In this document: positions 18,247-29,401 of the stretch, in pieces
Layout of the letters: every line of letters starts with the position of its first letter
Numbering within the stretch: position 1 is the stretch's first letter
Source: Vibrio brasiliensis LMG 20546
GTDB lineage: Bacteria > Pseudomonadota > Gammaproteobacteria > Enterobacterales > Vibrionaceae
NCBI RefSeq assembly: GCF_000189255.1
Contig: NZ_AEVS01000031.1
Location: 1 to 64,000 of the forward strand
Reading direction: 5' to 3'
DNA: 64,000 nucleotides
The notes under the pieces: model-generated
Told to the model about the DNA's origin: nothing
Seen by the model: only the letters and a program-made list of their open reading frames with translations
Databases searched by the model: none
Translations under genes and position numbers: made by a program

Positions 18247-19220
18247 GACGCGCGACGGATATTTGCTTTGAGCTCTGTCGTGCTCTTAATCTGAGGAAGG
18301 TTGTCGTAATAGAGAGTAACCTGATTACGCCCAGTTTGTTTTGAGTAGTACATCGCTTTGTCTGCCTGAACCATCAGTTCACGAACTGACGAAACCTGCG
18401 AATTGAGCTCCGCAATACCGATACTGACGGTAGGTAAGATAATGTGCTCATCCACGTGACAAGGGGTGGATTCAATTGACTCACGGATTCGCTCCGCAAT
18501 GTCATAGGCCTGAATCGCATTGGTATGGGTTAATACAACACCAAACTCTTCACCACCCAAGCGGCCAATGTAGTCGCTACCACGAATAGTATCGCGGCAG
18601 ATATGCGCTACCTGAGTGATCACCTCATCACCAGAAAGGTGGCCGACCTGGTCGTTGATTTCCTTAAAGTGGTCGATGTCGATCATCAAACAGGATAACC
18701 CTTTACCTGACGGGTTATTGAAATCCTGCTCTAACTGCAGTGTAAAAGCGCGGCGGTTTAAAATACCAGTAAGCTCATCGGTATCAGCCAGCTTTCTCAG
18801 TTCAAGTTCTTGCTGGCGGGCAATGGTAATCTCACGCTCCTGCCACATAACATATTTAGAACCGTTGGAGAGGGTAATAGGTTTTAACGTCGCTTCAAAC
18901 CATCGTTCTTCGACACCGCTCCATGCTTCAAGTTCTTCAATGGAAGACATTAATAGCTGACAAGGAGTAATGGAGTAGCGAAGCTTGGTCAAAACACCAG
19001 ACTTAATCGTTTGCGTTAGGCTTTGCTGAAGTTGTTCGGCAACAGATGAAGGAACCAGGTCACTCAGGGTTTGCTCTGGTTTATCTGCGCTGTAAGGAGG
19101 AGCTTGAACCGCACCACCAAAGCTTTCCACAACTCGTCCGTGCTGATCAAGAATCAGCAGACGGTCAGGTAGCTCTCGTAGCATCAGGCTTAGCCATTCT
19201 TCCCTTTGCATATCAGCCAT
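18243..19220 (-). CDS. Diguanylate cyclase with N-terminal PAS-like domain
   Basis: Predicted to make cyclic di-GMP from two GTP. The 325-aa protein has no membrane helix. Residues about 12-130 look like a PAS-type sensor (ELPDRLLILDQHGRVVESFGG). The GGDEF domain starts at TDELTGILNRRAFTLQLE (148-165), with MIDIDHFKEINDQVGH and the active-site GGEEF at 222-226. An RxxD inhibitory site (RGSD, 213-216) stands exactly five residues before GGEEF, so feedback inhibition by c-di-GMP is expected. All catalytic residues are present. The ligand of the PAS domain is unknown. Confidence 0.9.
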   Translation of the reverse strand: MADMQREEWLSLMLRELPDRLLILDQHGRVVESFGGAVQAPPYSADKPEQTLSDLVPSSVAEQLQQSLTQTIKSGVLTKLRYSITPCQLLMSSIEELEAWSGVEERWFEATLKPITLSNGSKYVMWQEREITIARQQELELRKLADTDELTGILNRRAFTLQLEQDFNNPSGKGLSCLMIDIDHFKEINDQVGHLSGDEVITQVAHICRDTIRGSDYIGRLGGEEFGVVLTHTNAIQAYDIAERIRESIESTPCHVDEHIILPTVSIGIAELNSQVSSVRELMVQADKAMYYSKQTGRNQVTLYYDNLPQIKSTTELKANIRRAS

Positions 19221-19334
19221 GTAGCTTAGTCCGAACGAAAACGTAATTTTTCATTATATCTAGCACGTTTTAGTTAGCAATCGTATTGGATCACAGATTG
19301 ACGAATGTTTAATCACTGCATTTTACTGGTCATA

Positions 19335-19371
19335 ACAAAAAAGCCGGGCCCACAATGTGAGCCCGGCTTTT
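19335..19371 (-). terminator. Terminator of dusB-fis
   Basis: AAAAGCCGGGC and GCCCGGCTTTT form a strong GC stem around a short loop. On the minus strand it is followed by a T-run. Confidence 0.9.
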
Positions 19372-19395
19372 GAAATCAAGAATCGAAATGAACGA

Positions 19396-19692
19396 TTAGT
19401 TCATGCCGTATTTCTTAAGTTTCTTGCGAAGAGTACCGCGGTTGATACCCATCATAGTTGCTGCGCGAGTTTGGTTACCGCGAGTGTACTGCATGATGGT
19501 ATCTAGTAGTGGCTGTTCAACTTCAGCTAGAACTAATTCGTATAGTTCTGTTACTTCTTGACCGTTTAATTGAGCCAAGTAGTTTTTAAGAGACGCTTTA
19601 ACAGAGTCACGTAAAGGCTTCTGAGTAATCTGGTCTTGTGACGTTACTGTAGTTACTGTTAATGCTTCTGAAGTCAGATTTTGTTCGAACAT
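19396..19692 (-). CDS. fis: DNA-binding protein Fis
   Basis: Nucleoid protein and global regulator that bends DNA and activates stable RNA promoters in fast growth. The 98-aa length and the C-terminal helix-turn-helix ([20 protein letters not shown]) match E. coli Fis, as does the flexible N-terminal arm. It follows dusB by 72 bp, the conserved dusB-fis operon of gammaproteobacteria, and ends at a strong terminator. Confidence 0.97.
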   Translation of the reverse strand: MFEQNLTSEALTVTTVTSQDQITQKPLRDSVKASLKNYLAQLNGQEVTELYELVLAEVEQPLLDTIMQYTRGNQTRAATMMGINRGTLRKKLKKYGMN

Positions 19693-19764
19693 ATTCGGTC
19701 TAGCTCTTCTCTTAATTATGATGCAACGTTTACCCGTTATAACTGAAGCCGTAGCTTCAACTAT

Positions 19765-20727
19765 TTAGGCTTTATCAAAATACTCTTCTAACGCTTCAAG
19801 CTGTAGCTCAGCTACATCAATAGCGTTGAAGGTACGGCGAAACTCACTTGCCTGCTCATGCTCTTTCAGGTACCAGCCAACGTGCTTACGCGCGATACGA
19901 GGACCTAAATACTCTCCATAGAAACTATGCAGGGCATTCACATGACCAAGCAGGATGTCTTTCACTTCCGAGTAAGGAAGATCAGGCATCGTGGTGCCGT
20001 TTTCCAAAAAGTGTTGGATTTCCTGGAAAATCCACGGACGACCCTGGGCAGGGCGTCCAATCATCAAAGCGTCTGCACCGGTGTATTCCAGTACATATTT
20101 AGCTTTCTCTGGGCTATCGATATCACCGTTAGCAATAACCGGTATAGAGATCGCCTGTTTAACCGCTTTAATGCTGTCATATTCGGCCTCACCTTTGTAC
20201 ATACATGCCTTTGTGCGCCCGTGTAGGGCTAAGGCCTGAATGCCGCAGTCTTCGGCTAATTTAGCGATTTGGACACAGTTTTTATTGTCTGTATCCCAGC
20301 CAGTGCGGGTTTTTAATGTCACAGGGACATCTACTGCGTTAACTACAGCTTTCAGAATATCTTCGATGATATCTGGGTACTGGAGTAAAGCAGAGCCAGC
20401 CAGCTTTTTATTCACTTTCTTTGCCGGACAGCCCATGTTGATATCGATGATTTGCGCACCGTTTTCAACACTAAACTGAGCAGCGTCGGCCATAAGCTGT
20501 GGATCAGCACCAGCAATTTGTACAGAGCGAATGCCCGATTCGCCTTCATGTACCATGCGTTGCTTCGATTTAGACGTTTTCCATAGTTTAGGATTTGACG
20601 ACATCATTTCACTGACGGCCATTCCTGCACCATAACGGAGACACAACTCGCGGAATGGTCTATCCGTCACGCCAGCCATTGGGGCAACGATGAGATTGTT
20701 CTTAAGTTGGTGTTTTCCGATTTTCAA
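19765..20727 (-). CDS. dusB: tRNA dihydrouridine synthase B
   Basis: FMN-dependent reduction of uridine in the D-loop of tRNA. Signatures: [19 protein letters not shown], the catalytic-cysteine region [20 protein letters not shown], and [18 protein letters not shown]. The family start would be (M)[10 protein letters not shown], which corresponds to a TTG at 20727 (320 aa); the frame is open nine codons further to another TTG at 20754. It precedes fis, as in E. coli. prmA lies 139 bp upstream; in E. coli prmA is in the same operon. Confidence 0.93.
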   Translation of the reverse strand: MKIGKHQLKNNLIVAPMAGVTDRPFRELCLRYGAGMAVSEMMSSNPKLWKTSKSKQRMVHEGESGIRSVQIAGADPQLMADAAQFSVENGAQIIDINMGCPAKKVNKKLAGSALLQYPDIIEDILKAVVNAVDVPVTLKTRTGWDTDNKNCVQIAKLAEDCGIQALALHGRTKACMYKGEAEYDSIKAVKQAISIPVIANGDIDSPEKAKYVLEYTGADALMIGRPAQGRPWIFQEIQHFLENGTTMPDLPYSEVKDILLGHVNALHSFYGEYLGPRIARKHVGWYLKEHEQASEFRRTFNAIDVAELQLEALEEYFDKA

Positions 20728-20866
20728 AACGTCTTCACAGCTTAGTACCAGCAAGGGCGCGCATTTTACGCATTTTTTAGCGCTGTGAAAAGACTAATAT
20801 TTGAGCATTTACAATTTGTTTTAGTAAAACGCCCAAAAATCAGTCAATTAGCTTGCAAAGTCTTGT

Positions 20867-21754
20867 CTAGCCTTGCTTTCGACCAGAGATGCGACACCAT
20901 TCACTTTGCTCTTTGATAGGATCAATGTGAAGCTCATCACGGTAATAGTTAGCAACATCTTCAGCCTGAGTATCCAGTACACCAGACATCGCCAGCTCAC
21001 CATTTGGTTTCACTAATGACTTAATAATTGGAGACAGGTCACGTAGCGGGCCAGCAAGAATATTTGCGACCACAACATCAGCGATTAGCCCTTCAGGCTG
21101 ATCCTGAGGAAGGAAGACTTCAAGCTGATCAGCAACGCCATTACGCTCTGCATTGTCTTTAGAAGCCAGCAGAGCTTGAGGATCAATGTCGATCCCGATA
21201 ACTTTCTCGGCACCTAGTTTGATCGCAGCGATCGCGAGAATGCCTGAGCCACAACCAAAGTCGATAACTGTTTTACCACTTAGGTCTAAACCTTCAAGCC
21301 ACTCAAGACATAGTGCCGTCGTTGGGTGAGTACCTGTACCAAATGCCAGACCTGGATCAAGCATTACGTTGACCGCATCAGGCTCTGGAATTTCACGCCA
21401 GCTTGGACAGATCCATAAACGCTCACCAAACTTCATTGGGTGGAAGTTGTCCATCCACTCGCGTTCCCAGTCTTTGTCTTCAAGTTGCTCGACTTTGTAG
21501 GCAAAGCCTTCAGGAAGCAAGCCACTAAGCTTGGTTTGCTCAATGATAAAGTTGCTGTCCGCTTCAGCGTCATACAGCGCCAGGATATCAGTGTCACCCC
21601 AAAGACGTGTTTCGCCCGGTAGAGGCTCGAATACAGGCGTATCGTGAGCGTCTAGAAAGGTCACAGACAGTGCACCAGTCTCTTCCATTAGCATATCGCC
21701 GATCTGTTCAGCGTTTTCATTCGTCGCGTTGAGTTTAATTTGAATCCAAGGCAT
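20867..21754 (-). CDS. prmA: Ribosomal protein L11 methyltransferase
   Basis: SAM-dependent trimethylation of ribosomal protein L11. The 295-aa protein has the substrate-binding N-terminal domain ([20 protein letters not shown]) and a Rossmann methyltransferase domain with [22 protein letters not shown] and the substrate loop [14 protein letters not shown], followed by [12 protein letters not shown]. It lies between accC and dusB as in E. coli, but the yhdT-panF pair found there is absent from this gap. Confidence 0.96.
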   Translation of the reverse strand: MPWIQIKLNATNENAEQIGDMLMEETGALSVTFLDAHDTPVFEPLPGETRLWGDTDILALYDAEADSNFIIEQTKLSGLLPEGFAYKVEQLEDKDWEREWMDNFHPMKFGERLWICPSWREIPEPDAVNVMLDPGLAFGTGTHPTTALCLEWLEGLDLSGKTVIDFGCGSGILAIAAIKLGAEKVIGIDIDPQALLASKDNAERNGVADQLEVFLPQDQPEGLIADVVVANILAGPLRDLSPIIKSLVKPNGELAMSGVLDTQAEDVANYYRDELHIDPIKEQSEWCRISGRKQG

Positions 21755-21824
21755 GGGTATGTGCTCTTAAAAGTAAAATTTGCGCAGAGTTTATCAGATC
21801 TCTGCTGAGATTATAGACGTAAAC

Positions 21825-21853
21825 AAAAAATGCTCACCGAAGTGAGCATTTTG
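21825..21853 (-). terminator. Terminator of aroQ-accB-accC
   Basis: On the minus strand CAAAATGCTCACTTCGGTGAG closes on GCATTTTTTG: an 11-bp stem with a TTCG loop and a U-tract, 60 bp beyond the accC stop. Confidence 0.88.
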
Positions 21854-21912
21854 GAAGAGTTTCTAGACCCTGGTTCCTAGAGAGGATATTTCCTCGACCT
21901 GGTCACTAGAGA

Positions 21913-23256
21913 CTATTGCAGACCTAGTTTTTTCTCTAGGTAATGAATGTTGGCACCACCATGCTGGAAGTTCTCATCATTCATAATGCTTTCCTGTAGA
22001 GGAACGTTAGTTTTGATGCCTTCAACGATCATCTCACCTAGTGCGTTCTTCATACGAGCAATCGCTACGTCGCGGTTCTCACCGAATGTGATCAGTTTAC
22101 CGATCATTGAATCGTAGTGAGGTGGTACAGTGTAGCCAGTATAGATGTGCGATTCCCAACGAACGCCCATACCGCCTGGAGCGTGGAAACGTTCGATTTT
22201 ACCTGGTGAAGGTAGGAAGCGCTCTGGGTCTTCAGCGTTGATACGACACTCAATCGCATGGCCGCGAATCTTGATGTCATCCTGAGTGAATGACAGAGGC
22301 TGGCCAGCGGCAACACGAAGCTGCTCTTTGATTAGGTCAACACCAGTTACCATTTCAGTTACTGGGTGCTCTACCTGAATACGCGTGTTCATTTCGATGA
22401 AGTAGAACTCGCCGTTTTCGTATAGGAATTCAAACGTACCTGCGCCGCGGTAACCGATTTCCAGACATGCACGTGTACAACGTTCACCGATGTATTTACG
22501 CATCTCTTCTGTGATACCTGGTGCTGGAGCTTCCTCAACAACCTTCTGGTGACGACGCTGCATAGAACAGTCACGTTCACCTAGGTGGATAGCGCCGCCC
22601 TGACCGTCAGCAATAACCTGAACTTCAACGTGACGAGGGTTTTCCAGGAATTTCTCCATGTAAACCATATCGTTGTTGAATGCCGCTTTTGCTTCTGCAC
22701 GAGTCATAGCGATAGCTTCAACCAGCTCGCCTTCAGAACGTACAACACGCATACCACGACCACCGCCGCCGCCAGAGGCTTTGATGATTACTGGGTAGCC
22801 AATACGTTTAGCGTGTGCTTTGTTCTTCGCTTCGTCGTCGTCCAGCGGACCGTCAGAACCTGGTACACAAGGTACGCCAGCTTTCTTCATCGCAGTGATT
22901 GCTGACACTTTGTCACCCATCATGCGAATAGTGTCAGCTTTAGGGCCAACGAAGATAAAGCCACTACGCTCAACTTGCTCAGCAAAATCCGCGTTTTCTG
23001 ACAGGAAGCCGTAGCCAGGGTGGATAGCCACCGCGCCAGTTACTTCTGCAGCAGAAATGATACGAGGAATGTTTAGGTAGCTGTCGATACCACGAGCAGG
23101 ACCGATACAGATTGCTTCGTCTGCAAGCAGTACGTGTTTTAGGTCACGGTCAGCTGTTGAGTGAACAGCTACCGTTTTAATACCTAGTTCTTTACATGCG
23201 CGAAGGATTCGAAGAGCAATCTCTCCTCGGTTCGCGATGACTAATTTATCTAGCAT
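21913..23256 (-). CDS. accC: Acetyl-CoA carboxylase, biotin carboxylase subunit
   Basis: ATP-dependent carboxylation of biotin on AccB, the first half-reaction of malonyl-CoA formation for fatty acid synthesis. The 447-aa protein starts [20 protein letters not shown] and shows the ATP-grasp [14 protein letters not shown], the [13 protein letters not shown] segment and the catalytic [14 protein letters not shown]. It follows accB by 15 bp. Confidence 0.98.
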   Translation of the reverse strand: MLDKLVIANRGEIALRILRACKELGIKTVAVHSTADRDLKHVLLADEAICIGPARGIDSYLNIPRIISAAEVTGAVAIHPGYGFLSENADFAEQVERSGFIFVGPKADTIRMMGDKVSAITAMKKAGVPCVPGSDGPLDDDEAKNKAHAKRIGYPVIIKASGGGGGRGMRVVRSEGELVEAIAMTRAEAKAAFNNDMVYMEKFLENPRHVEVQVIADGQGGAIHLGERDCSMQRRHQKVVEEAPAPGITEEMRKYIGERCTRACLEIGYRGAGTFEFLYENGEFYFIEMNTRIQVEHPVTEMVTGVDLIKEQLRVAAGQPLSFTQDDIKIRGHAIECRINAEDPERFLPSPGKIERFHAPGGMGVRWESHIYTGYTVPPHYDSMIGKLITFGENRDVAIARMKNALGEMIVEGIKTNVPLQESIMNDENFQHGGANIHYLEKKLGLQ

Positions 23257-23271
23257 AAGAGAGAGCCTCTA

Positions 23272-23736
23272 TTATTCGATAACAACAAGTGGTTGGTCGA
23301 ATTCAACTGGCTGGCCGTCTTCAACTAGGATAGCGGTAACAACACCAGACTTGTCAGCTTCGATTTGGTTCATCATCTTCATTGCTTCAACGATACATAG
23401 AGTGTCGCCAGCATTAACAGTTTGACCAACTTCTACGAATGATTTCGCGTCTGGGCTTGGAGAACGGTAGAAAGTACCTACCATTGGAGAAAGAACTTGG
23501 TGACCCGCAGGTACTGCAGGAGCTGCTGCTTCAGTCGCTGCAGGTGCAGGAGCCGCTGTTGCCGCAGGAGCTACAGCCGCTACAGGAGCAGGTGCTGCTG
23601 CATATTGAACTGGCGCAGGCGCTGCAGTGCCGTTACGGCTGATGCGTACCGACTCTTCACCTTCAGAGATTTCTAGCTCAGCAATGCCAGACTCTTCTAC
23701 TAACTCGATAAGCTTCTTGATTTTACGGATATCCAT
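23272..23736 (-). CDS. accB: Acetyl-CoA carboxylase, biotin carboxyl carrier protein
   Basis: Carries the biotin arm between AccC and the carboxyltransferase. The 154-aa product starts [18 protein letters not shown]. It has a long Ala/Pro-rich flexible linker at about residues 38-78 and a C-terminal biotinyl domain with [16 protein letters not shown], in which the Lys of MKM is the biotin site modified by BirA. Thirteen codons of open frame upstream are discarded since the family starts at MDIRK. It lies between aroQ and accC in one operon. Confidence 0.97.
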   Translation of the reverse strand: MDIRKIKKLIELVEESGIAELEISEGEESVRISRNGTAAPAPVQYAAAPAPVAAVAPAATAAPAPAATEAAAPAVPAGHQVLSPMVGTFYRSPSPDAKSFVEVGQTVNAGDTLCIVEAMKMMNQIEADKSGVVTAILVEDGQPVEFDQPLVVIE

Positions 23737-23816
23737 CTTTTCTTTCTCTTTTATCTTGTGAATAAGACAGCTCAAAGTGAGCTGCAGAGTGTTTATTTAC
23801 TTTGATAGTAATTAAG

Positions 23817-24266
23817 TTACTTTGCCTGCAACTTGTTAATGGCAGCAGACAGAGCGAATTCGTAACCTTGCGCACCTAAACCACAAATCACGCCTTCAGC
23901 CTTATCTGATAGATAAGAGTGGTGACGGAAAGGCTCACGTGCATGTACATTTGATAGATGTACTTCGATAAATGGGATAGCGACGCCGAGTAGTGCATCA
24001 CGCAGAGCCACACTGGTGTGAGTGAAGGCTGCCGGGTTGATGATAATAAAGTCGACATTATCGTAAGCAGCATGAATAGCTTCGATCAGTTCATATTCAC
24101 GGTTCGATTGAAGGTGTTGGAGTTCAACGCCTGCTTCGTGAGCTTGCTTGGTTAAGGTATCAACAATCTGTGTCAGGCTCGAAGAGCCATAATGTGCGGG
24201 CTCGCGTAGACCTAACAGGTTTAGATTTGGACCATTTAAGACAAGAATGCGTGATTTTGCTGTCAT
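23817..24266 (-). CDS. aroQ: 3-dehydroquinate dehydratase, type II
   Basis: Dehydrates 3-dehydroquinate to 3-dehydroshikimate in aromatic amino acid synthesis. The 149-aa size and the motifs [16 protein letters not shown] (active-site Tyr normally near this loop), [20 protein letters not shown] and [20 protein letters not shown] are those of the dodecameric type II enzyme. The first gene of aroQ-accB-accC, an order shared by many gammaproteobacteria. Confidence 0.96.
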   Translation of the reverse strand: MTAKSRILVLNGPNLNLLGLREPAHYGSSSLTQIVDTLTKQAHEAGVELQHLQSNREYELIEAIHAAYDNVDFIIINPAAFTHTSVALRDALLGVAIPFIEVHLSNVHAREPFRHHSYLSDKAEGVICGLGAQGYEFALSAAINKLQAK

Positions 24267-24566
24267 TATGCTGCCATCTTCCTACTTCATGATATGAACT
24301 GGAATATTCCCATATTATCGCTGATTCAGCATACTAATTTTGTCAAAAATATCGCTGGATCTTTGAAATAGACCCAGATTATAGCCAATTCAGCGCAAAT
24401 CGCAGCAATTTACTGGTCTAATCTCCCACCTTGGTCGTCGGTTTTTGTAACCGAGGTAACATTTTTTGTTCGATTGAAGCGGTTAAAAGTACGCTGTCTA
24501 GCGCAGAAAACGGCAAAGCCGCCACGATGTGACGGCTTTGTTATTAAGGGGGAGGTGGTTTTGGTG
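24267..24566. other. Gap between aroQ promoter side and acs terminator side
   Basis: About 300 bp without a gene. The left part should hold the aroQ-accBC promoter. The right part holds a hairpin at 24506-24541: CAAAGCCGTCAC and GTGGCGGCTTTG with one mismatch, followed on the minus strand by CCGTTTT, the probable acs terminator. No RNA gene or repeat is evident. Confidence 0.65.
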
Positions 24567-26516
24567 TTACGCTAGCTCTGCTTTCTCTGCAATGAGCTTA
24601 TCAACAACACTTGGGTCTGCCAGTGTCGATGTATCACCAAGGTTACTGGTATCGCCAGTTGCAATCTTACGTAGAATTCGACGCATGATCTTACCTGAGC
24701 GAGTCTTAGGTAGTGAATCTGTCCAGTGTAGTACGTCTGGTGTTGCAATCGGGCCGATCTCTTTACGAACCCAGTTCTTCACTTCTGCGTGTAGCTCTGC
24801 ACTTGGGAACTCACCATCATTTAGCGTGATGTAAGCGTAGATTGCCTGACCTTTGATATCGTGTGGGATACCTACAATCGCTGCTTCTGCAATCTTATCG
24901 TGAGCAACCAGTGCTGATTCAATCTCAGCAGTACCCATGCGGTGACCTGATACGTTCAGTACGTCATCGACACGACCTGTGATCCAGTAGTAACCATCTT
25001 CATCGCGACGAGCACCGTCACTCGTGAAGTACATACCTTTAAAGGTAGAGAAGTAAGTTTGCTCAAAGCGGTCATGGTCACCGTAAACAGTACGCATCTG
25101 ACCAGGCCATGAGTCAAGAATAACCAGGTTACCGTCCGTTGCACCTTCGATGATGTTACCCATGTTATCAACAAGAGCAGGTTGAACACCGAAGAATGGA
25201 CGAGTTGCCGAACCAGGTTTTAGATCCGTTGCACCTGGAAGTGGTGCGATAAGGATGCCGCCTGTTTCTGTTTGCCACCAAGTATCAACGATTGGCGAGT
25301 TCTCGTTACCGATAGTTTTGTAGTACCACTCCCACGCTTCTGGGTTAATTGGTTCACCTACTGAACCCATGATGCGTAAGCTGCTACGAGACGTGCCTTC
25401 TACGGCTTCATTACCTTTCGCCATAAGAGCACGAATTGCTGTCGGAGCAGTGTATAGAATGTTTACCTGATGCTTATCAACCACTTCGCTCATGCGGCTA
25501 GTGCTTGGGTAGTTTGGCACACCTTCAAACAGGATAGTTTTCGCACCGTTTGCCAGTGGTCCGTAGATAAGGTAAGTGTGGCCAGTGATCCAACCCACAT
25601 CTGCTGTACACCAGAAAGTTTCACCTGGCTGGTAGTCAAATACGTATTTGAACGTCATCGCGGCATACACTAGGTAACCACCCGTTGTGTGTAGAACACC
25701 TTTTGGCTTGCCAGTAGAACCAGATGTGTAAAGGATGAATAGTGGATCTTCTGCTTTCATCTCTTCTGGTGGACAGTCTGAAGAAACATTCGCTGTAGCT
25801 TCATGCCACCAAACATCGCGATGCTCGTGCCAGTCAATATCACCACCAGTACGCTTCATTACGATGACTTTTTCGATGGTTTTTACTTCTGGGTTAGTCA
25901 GAGCTTCATCAACGTTTTTCTTCAGTGGAACCGCGCGACCGCCACGAACGCCTTCGTCAGCAGTAATCACCACTTTAGCGTCAGAATCTATAATACGACC
26001 AGAAAGTGCTTCTGGTGAGAAACCACCAAATACCACAGTGTGAACCGCACCGATACGGGTACAAGCAAGCATAGCAACCGCTGCTTCAGTCACCATTGGC
26101 ATGTAAAGACAAACAACATCACCTTTACGTACACCTTGCTCTTTAAGTGCGTTAGAGAACTCACACACTTCTTTGTGCAGCTCTTTGAACGTTAGTGTTT
26201 TGTCATCGTTTGGATCATCACCTTCCCAGATGATAGCAACGTCATCACCGCGCTCAGCCAGATGACGGTCAATACAGTTAGCAGAAACGTTGAGAGTACC
26301 GTCTTCGAACCAACGAATGTCTACGTGGCCAGTATCGAAAGAGGTGTTTTTAACTTGAGTAAATGGCTTGATCCAATCGACGATTTTGCCGTGCTCACTC
26401 CAGAAGCCAACAGGGTCTGTTACAGATTGTTGGTACATGGCTTGGTAAGTATCGTTATCCGCGTGTGTGTTTTTCTTGATGTTCTCTTTAACCGGATAAA
26501 TATGGGCTTCACTCAT
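24567..26516 (-). CDS. acs: Acetyl-CoA synthetase (AMP-forming)
   Basis: Activates acetate to acetyl-CoA through acetyl-AMP, the high-affinity acetate-scavenging route. The 649-aa protein contains the AMP-binding core [20 protein letters not shown], the WWQTETGG motif, and the C-terminal [15 protein letters not shown] whose K609 is the lysine that is reversibly acetylated in this family. In Vibrio cholerae acs is switched on by the CrbS-CrbR two-component system; a CrbS-like kinase and a CrbR-like regulator are encoded 4-12 kb away in this window. It is monocistronic. Confidence 0.97.
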   Translation of the reverse strand: MSEAHIYPVKENIKKNTHADNDTYQAMYQQSVTDPVGFWSEHGKIVDWIKPFTQVKNTSFDTGHVDIRWFEDGTLNVSANCIDRHLAERGDDVAIIWEGDDPNDDKTLTFKELHKEVCEFSNALKEQGVRKGDVVCLYMPMVTEAAVAMLACTRIGAVHTVVFGGFSPEALSGRIIDSDAKVVITADEGVRGGRAVPLKKNVDEALTNPEVKTIEKVIVMKRTGGDIDWHEHRDVWWHEATANVSSDCPPEEMKAEDPLFILYTSGSTGKPKGVLHTTGGYLVYAAMTFKYVFDYQPGETFWCTADVGWITGHTYLIYGPLANGAKTILFEGVPNYPSTSRMSEVVDKHQVNILYTAPTAIRALMAKGNEAVEGTSRSSLRIMGSVGEPINPEAWEWYYKTIGNENSPIVDTWWQTETGGILIAPLPGATDLKPGSATRPFFGVQPALVDNMGNIIEGATDGNLVILDSWPGQMRTVYGDHDRFEQTYFSTFKGMYFTSDGARRDEDGYYWITGRVDDVLNVSGHRMGTAEIESALVAHDKIAEAAIVGIPHDIKGQAIYAYITLNDGEFPSAELHAEVKNWVRKEIGPIATPDVLHWTDSLPKTRSGKIMRRILRKIATGDTSNLGDTSTLADPSVVDKLIAEKAELA

Positions 26517-26729
26517 TGCTGATCTCCTTGTTGCCTAATTCGTTATGAATTGAGCAAGTGTCCGTTTAAAACGATGAGGTCACCTGACCCCGACGTTGTA
26601 AAATCCTTATGCCTATAACTTTCAATCACAGGAGTAGATTCGACAATTAGACTTTAGGATGATAGGAAGAAATCTGCTTAAAAATTAGCGATCTATGTTT
26701 GAAAATGGGACTGATGTAATGTCTTTATA

Positions 26730-27362
26730 CTAGCTTCTGTAGGGTAAACTAAGACTAGGTAGATCACCTTTTGTCAGTCGCACAAAGACTAATGCGGCGG
26801 AGATCGCATCCTGCAGAGCATCATGCTTATCTTGCATTGGCAGATCTAAGTGACGACAAATTGCGTCCAGACTGAGGTCGAAATAGGCGTTGGGGAGGTG
26901 TTTTTCCAACTTATCATGGTAAATCTGGCTGACCTCAATTAGAGGATTTGGTAGGGGAAATCCAAGTTGTTTCTGGCAGGCCAGGTCGAGAATTTTTTTG
27001 TCGTAGCGAATGTGGTAACCAACCAGAGGTCGGTTACCAATAAACTCCAATAACTGGATCAGAGCCTGCTTTTCATCAATACCATCGACCAGATCCTGAT
27101 GGCGTATTTTATGGATTTTTACCGAACCAGAATCAAGAGACTGAGGAGCTCGTAAACGCACCTCAAACGGCTTGCTGGTGATAATACGATTGTCGATGAT
27201 TTTGGTTGCCGCAATAGTAACAAGCTCTGCGCGGTTAGGATCCAGGCTGGTGGTTTCGCAGTCGAGCGAGACATATTCGCCTTTCTTAACCGAGGCAAAT
27301 AGAGGCTGATAAGGAGAGCCTTTAAGCTTGTAATACCAATAGCGGCGCATTAACCAGTTCAT
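26730..27362 (-). CDS. DEDDh-family 3'-5' exonuclease
   Basis: A 210-aa DnaQ-like exonuclease. The DEDDh residues are visible: SLDCETTSLD (Exo I), the VGYHIRYDKKILD segment (Exo II) and HDALQDAISAALVF (Exo III, His-x4-Asp). It is not the replicative epsilon subunit, which has a different C-terminal tail. It begins 9 bp after the DUF294/CBS gene, so both are one operon. This exonuclease-nucleotidyltransferase pair often sits beside acs/actP genes in proteobacteria; a joint role is unproven. Confidence 0.85.
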   Translation of the reverse strand: MNWLMRRYWYYKLKGSPYQPLFASVKKGEYVSLDCETTSLDPNRAELVTIAATKIIDNRIITSKPFEVRLRAPQSLDSGSVKIHKIRHQDLVDGIDEKQALIQLLEFIGNRPLVGYHIRYDKKILDLACQKQLGFPLPNPLIEVSQIYHDKLEKHLPNAYFDLSLDAICRHLDLPMQDKHDALQDAISAALVFVRLTKGDLPSLSLPYRS

Positions 27363-27371
27363 CGCGACACC

Positions 27372-29198
27372 TTAATCTCTTATCTGATAATGATAGCCCA
27401 AGAACTGCTTAAACTTTTTCACTACATGTAAGCTGTGGCGTAATAAGTCGCGCTCGGTGCGGTCTATCTGACTGAGGTCAATGCGGTTGTGGCTGTGCTG
27501 GTTGCTCAATTGCTGATTTAAGCGCAGTTTAAACAGTAACTTGAGCGCTTCGCTGAGGTTATCTGCTGTGTCTGGTTCGAGAATCCGTTTGTTACGCAGA
27601 GCTTCAATACGTTCGAAAGTATTTTTTTCTTCGATGCCATACTCCAGCACTAATGTACGGATGCCATGCACAATCGGGAAAATACCACCACTTTTGACAT
27701 CGACTCCCTGCTTATCTTTCTTAACGTTACCAAACAGAGTTAATGGTAGGGAGAACTGTAGTGCCGGGCGAGAGAAGTCTTGCAGCGCCAGCATGTTATT
27801 AAACATTGTCTGTTTCAAATGTTCAGTGATCGGCTCCAGCAGTGATTTGTTACCTGCGACGGCGTGAGCATCAGTGAAGATCGCTAAATCCATCACCTGT
27901 TCAGCCGAGTTAGGTTTAGACCAGACAGTAATGGTGTTTTTCCATGCTTCCTGAGTCTTAACCCATTTAGGGTTGTTGACCATCACATTGCCAGGGCAGA
28001 GTGGGTAACCTAGCTGTTGTAAGGTGTGAGTTAATTGCTCCATGACTGCTTCACACTGATGCCAGGTCACTCCATCTTTAATAATTAGCGCGTTATCCTG
28101 GTCGGTTTTCAGGATCTGTTCTCCACGCCCTTCTGAGCCTAAAACAACCAGACAGCACTGGTCGTGAAGGGCGGGAGGAACAATCAGTTCAAAGGCTTTT
28201 TCAATGATTTGTTCATTAACCGCTGAGATAAGCTCCATGATAAAACGAGTACGAATGCCGTTATTGAGTAAGCTTTCGACCAGATGACGCTGGCGGTTCG
28301 AAGCCAGCGCTAACTCTTCAATACTCGAAGAGCGGGCAATGCTCAGTGTCAGTACATGCGAATGGGTTGAGAAAGCACTCAGAATCTGAGTCATATCCAG
28401 CATGCCGACCGCTTCTTTACCATCGGATACCATCACGCGCTTCATTCGATTACGCGTCATTTTGATCATCGCATTGAACAGAAACTCCCCATTCTCGACA
28501 TGAATAACCGGAAAGGTTGCTATATCGCCAACAGGGGTATCAAGCGGGTGCCCTTCCAGCATGACCGCATGGAGCATATTGGTTCGGGTAATGATGCCAT
28601 AAGGGAGTGAATGAGGATCTTCCACAAGTCGCTCATCGTCGTCATTAAGGCGCACCAAGGCCGAATCAATACCGTTCTGTTTCAGGGTCTGAGTGACCTC
28701 ATTAAGCGGTTGTTCCGGGGAGAGCAGCATAGGTGGGTGATAAATGTCACTGTCGACTTTAGTCAGAATAAACTCTGCCAGATTTTGCTGCTGCTGCGCG
28801 GCTTCAATGAGCTCCTGACGACGCGCGAGGTTGTTATCGAAGTAGGCAGCAAACTGACCATTTTCGTTGTATAGCTCAAGGAAGACAGACTTAGGCAGCA
28901 GATATGAGAGGGTATCTTCCAGGGCTACGTATCTGTGTTTGACACTCTCTTCAAACAGAGCACGTACATCAAACAGGTCATCATTAGCGTAATGGGCAAA
29001 GATCTCTTTGTCGTCTTGCGAGCGTTCTTCTACCGCACCTTTGATAAGTATATGTAGGTGTTGACTGGCTATCCCTGGCTGAAGCAGGGTCTCTTTGGCA
29101 CGAAAGTAGGCCACGTCTAATGAACTGCGCAGTTTGTTCTGCTGCTCAGGGTCTAAACGGTCAAAGGGCGGGGAGTGCATATTGAACTTATCTGGCAT
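27372..29198 (-). CDS. DUF294 nucleotidyltransferase-like protein with cyclic-nucleotide-binding and CBS domains
   Basis: A 608-aa cytoplasmic signalling-type protein. Residues about 1-125 resemble a cyclic-nucleotide-binding domain (LQPGIASQHLHILIKGAVEE). A CBS pair occupies about 150-280 (GIITRTNMLHAVMLEG; VGMLDMTQILSAFS). A GlnD-like nucleotidyltransferase domain follows, with VLGSEGRGEQILKTDQDNALI carrying the G-S and D-x-D metal residues, then the DUF294_C helical region. The NTase core seems intact, so it may transfer a nucleotide to an unknown partner. It is paired with the exonuclease gene and diverges from the MFS gene. Confidence 0.85.
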   Translation of the reverse strand: MPDKFNMHSPPFDRLDPEQQNKLRSSLDVAYFRAKETLLQPGIASQHLHILIKGAVEERSQDDKEIFAHYANDDLFDVRALFEESVKHRYVALEDTLSYLLPKSVFLELYNENGQFAAYFDNNLARRQELIEAAQQQQNLAEFILTKVDSDIYHPPMLLSPEQPLNEVTQTLKQNGIDSALVRLNDDDERLVEDPHSLPYGIITRTNMLHAVMLEGHPLDTPVGDIATFPVIHVENGEFLFNAMIKMTRNRMKRVMVSDGKEAVGMLDMTQILSAFSTHSHVLTLSIARSSSIEELALASNRQRHLVESLLNNGIRTRFIMELISAVNEQIIEKAFELIVPPALHDQCCLVVLGSEGRGEQILKTDQDNALIIKDGVTWHQCEAVMEQLTHTLQQLGYPLCPGNVMVNNPKWVKTQEAWKNTITVWSKPNSAEQVMDLAIFTDAHAVAGNKSLLEPITEHLKQTMFNNMLALQDFSRPALQFSLPLTLFGNVKKDKQGVDVKSGGIFPIVHGIRTLVLEYGIEEKNTFERIEALRNKRILEPDTADNLSEALKLLFKLRLNQQLSNQHSHNRIDLSQIDRTERDLLRHSLHVVKKFKQFLGYHYQIRD

Positions 29199-29401
29199 AG
29201 CGACTGACTCATGCGATCTCTACATCTGCTTAGTGTGCAATATTTTGACAATTGCGCCAGACGACTTTGGTCGTATCTGAAGGGATAAGCTGCTCTTTGT
29301 TATGACAATAGGGAAACTCAGTTGTGATAATTCTTCCCTTTTTATTCCGCGCAGAGCAAACGATAATACCTTGCCCTTTTTTGATGCATTCCGAGGTTTA
29401 A

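Noticed and set aside
21861-21910. CTAGACCCTGGTTCCTAGAG... stretch after accC as another GAGA-family array
   Set aside because: It has TAGA/GAGA-like pieces but lacks the GGAC/GTCC mini-hairpins; similarity may be chance.
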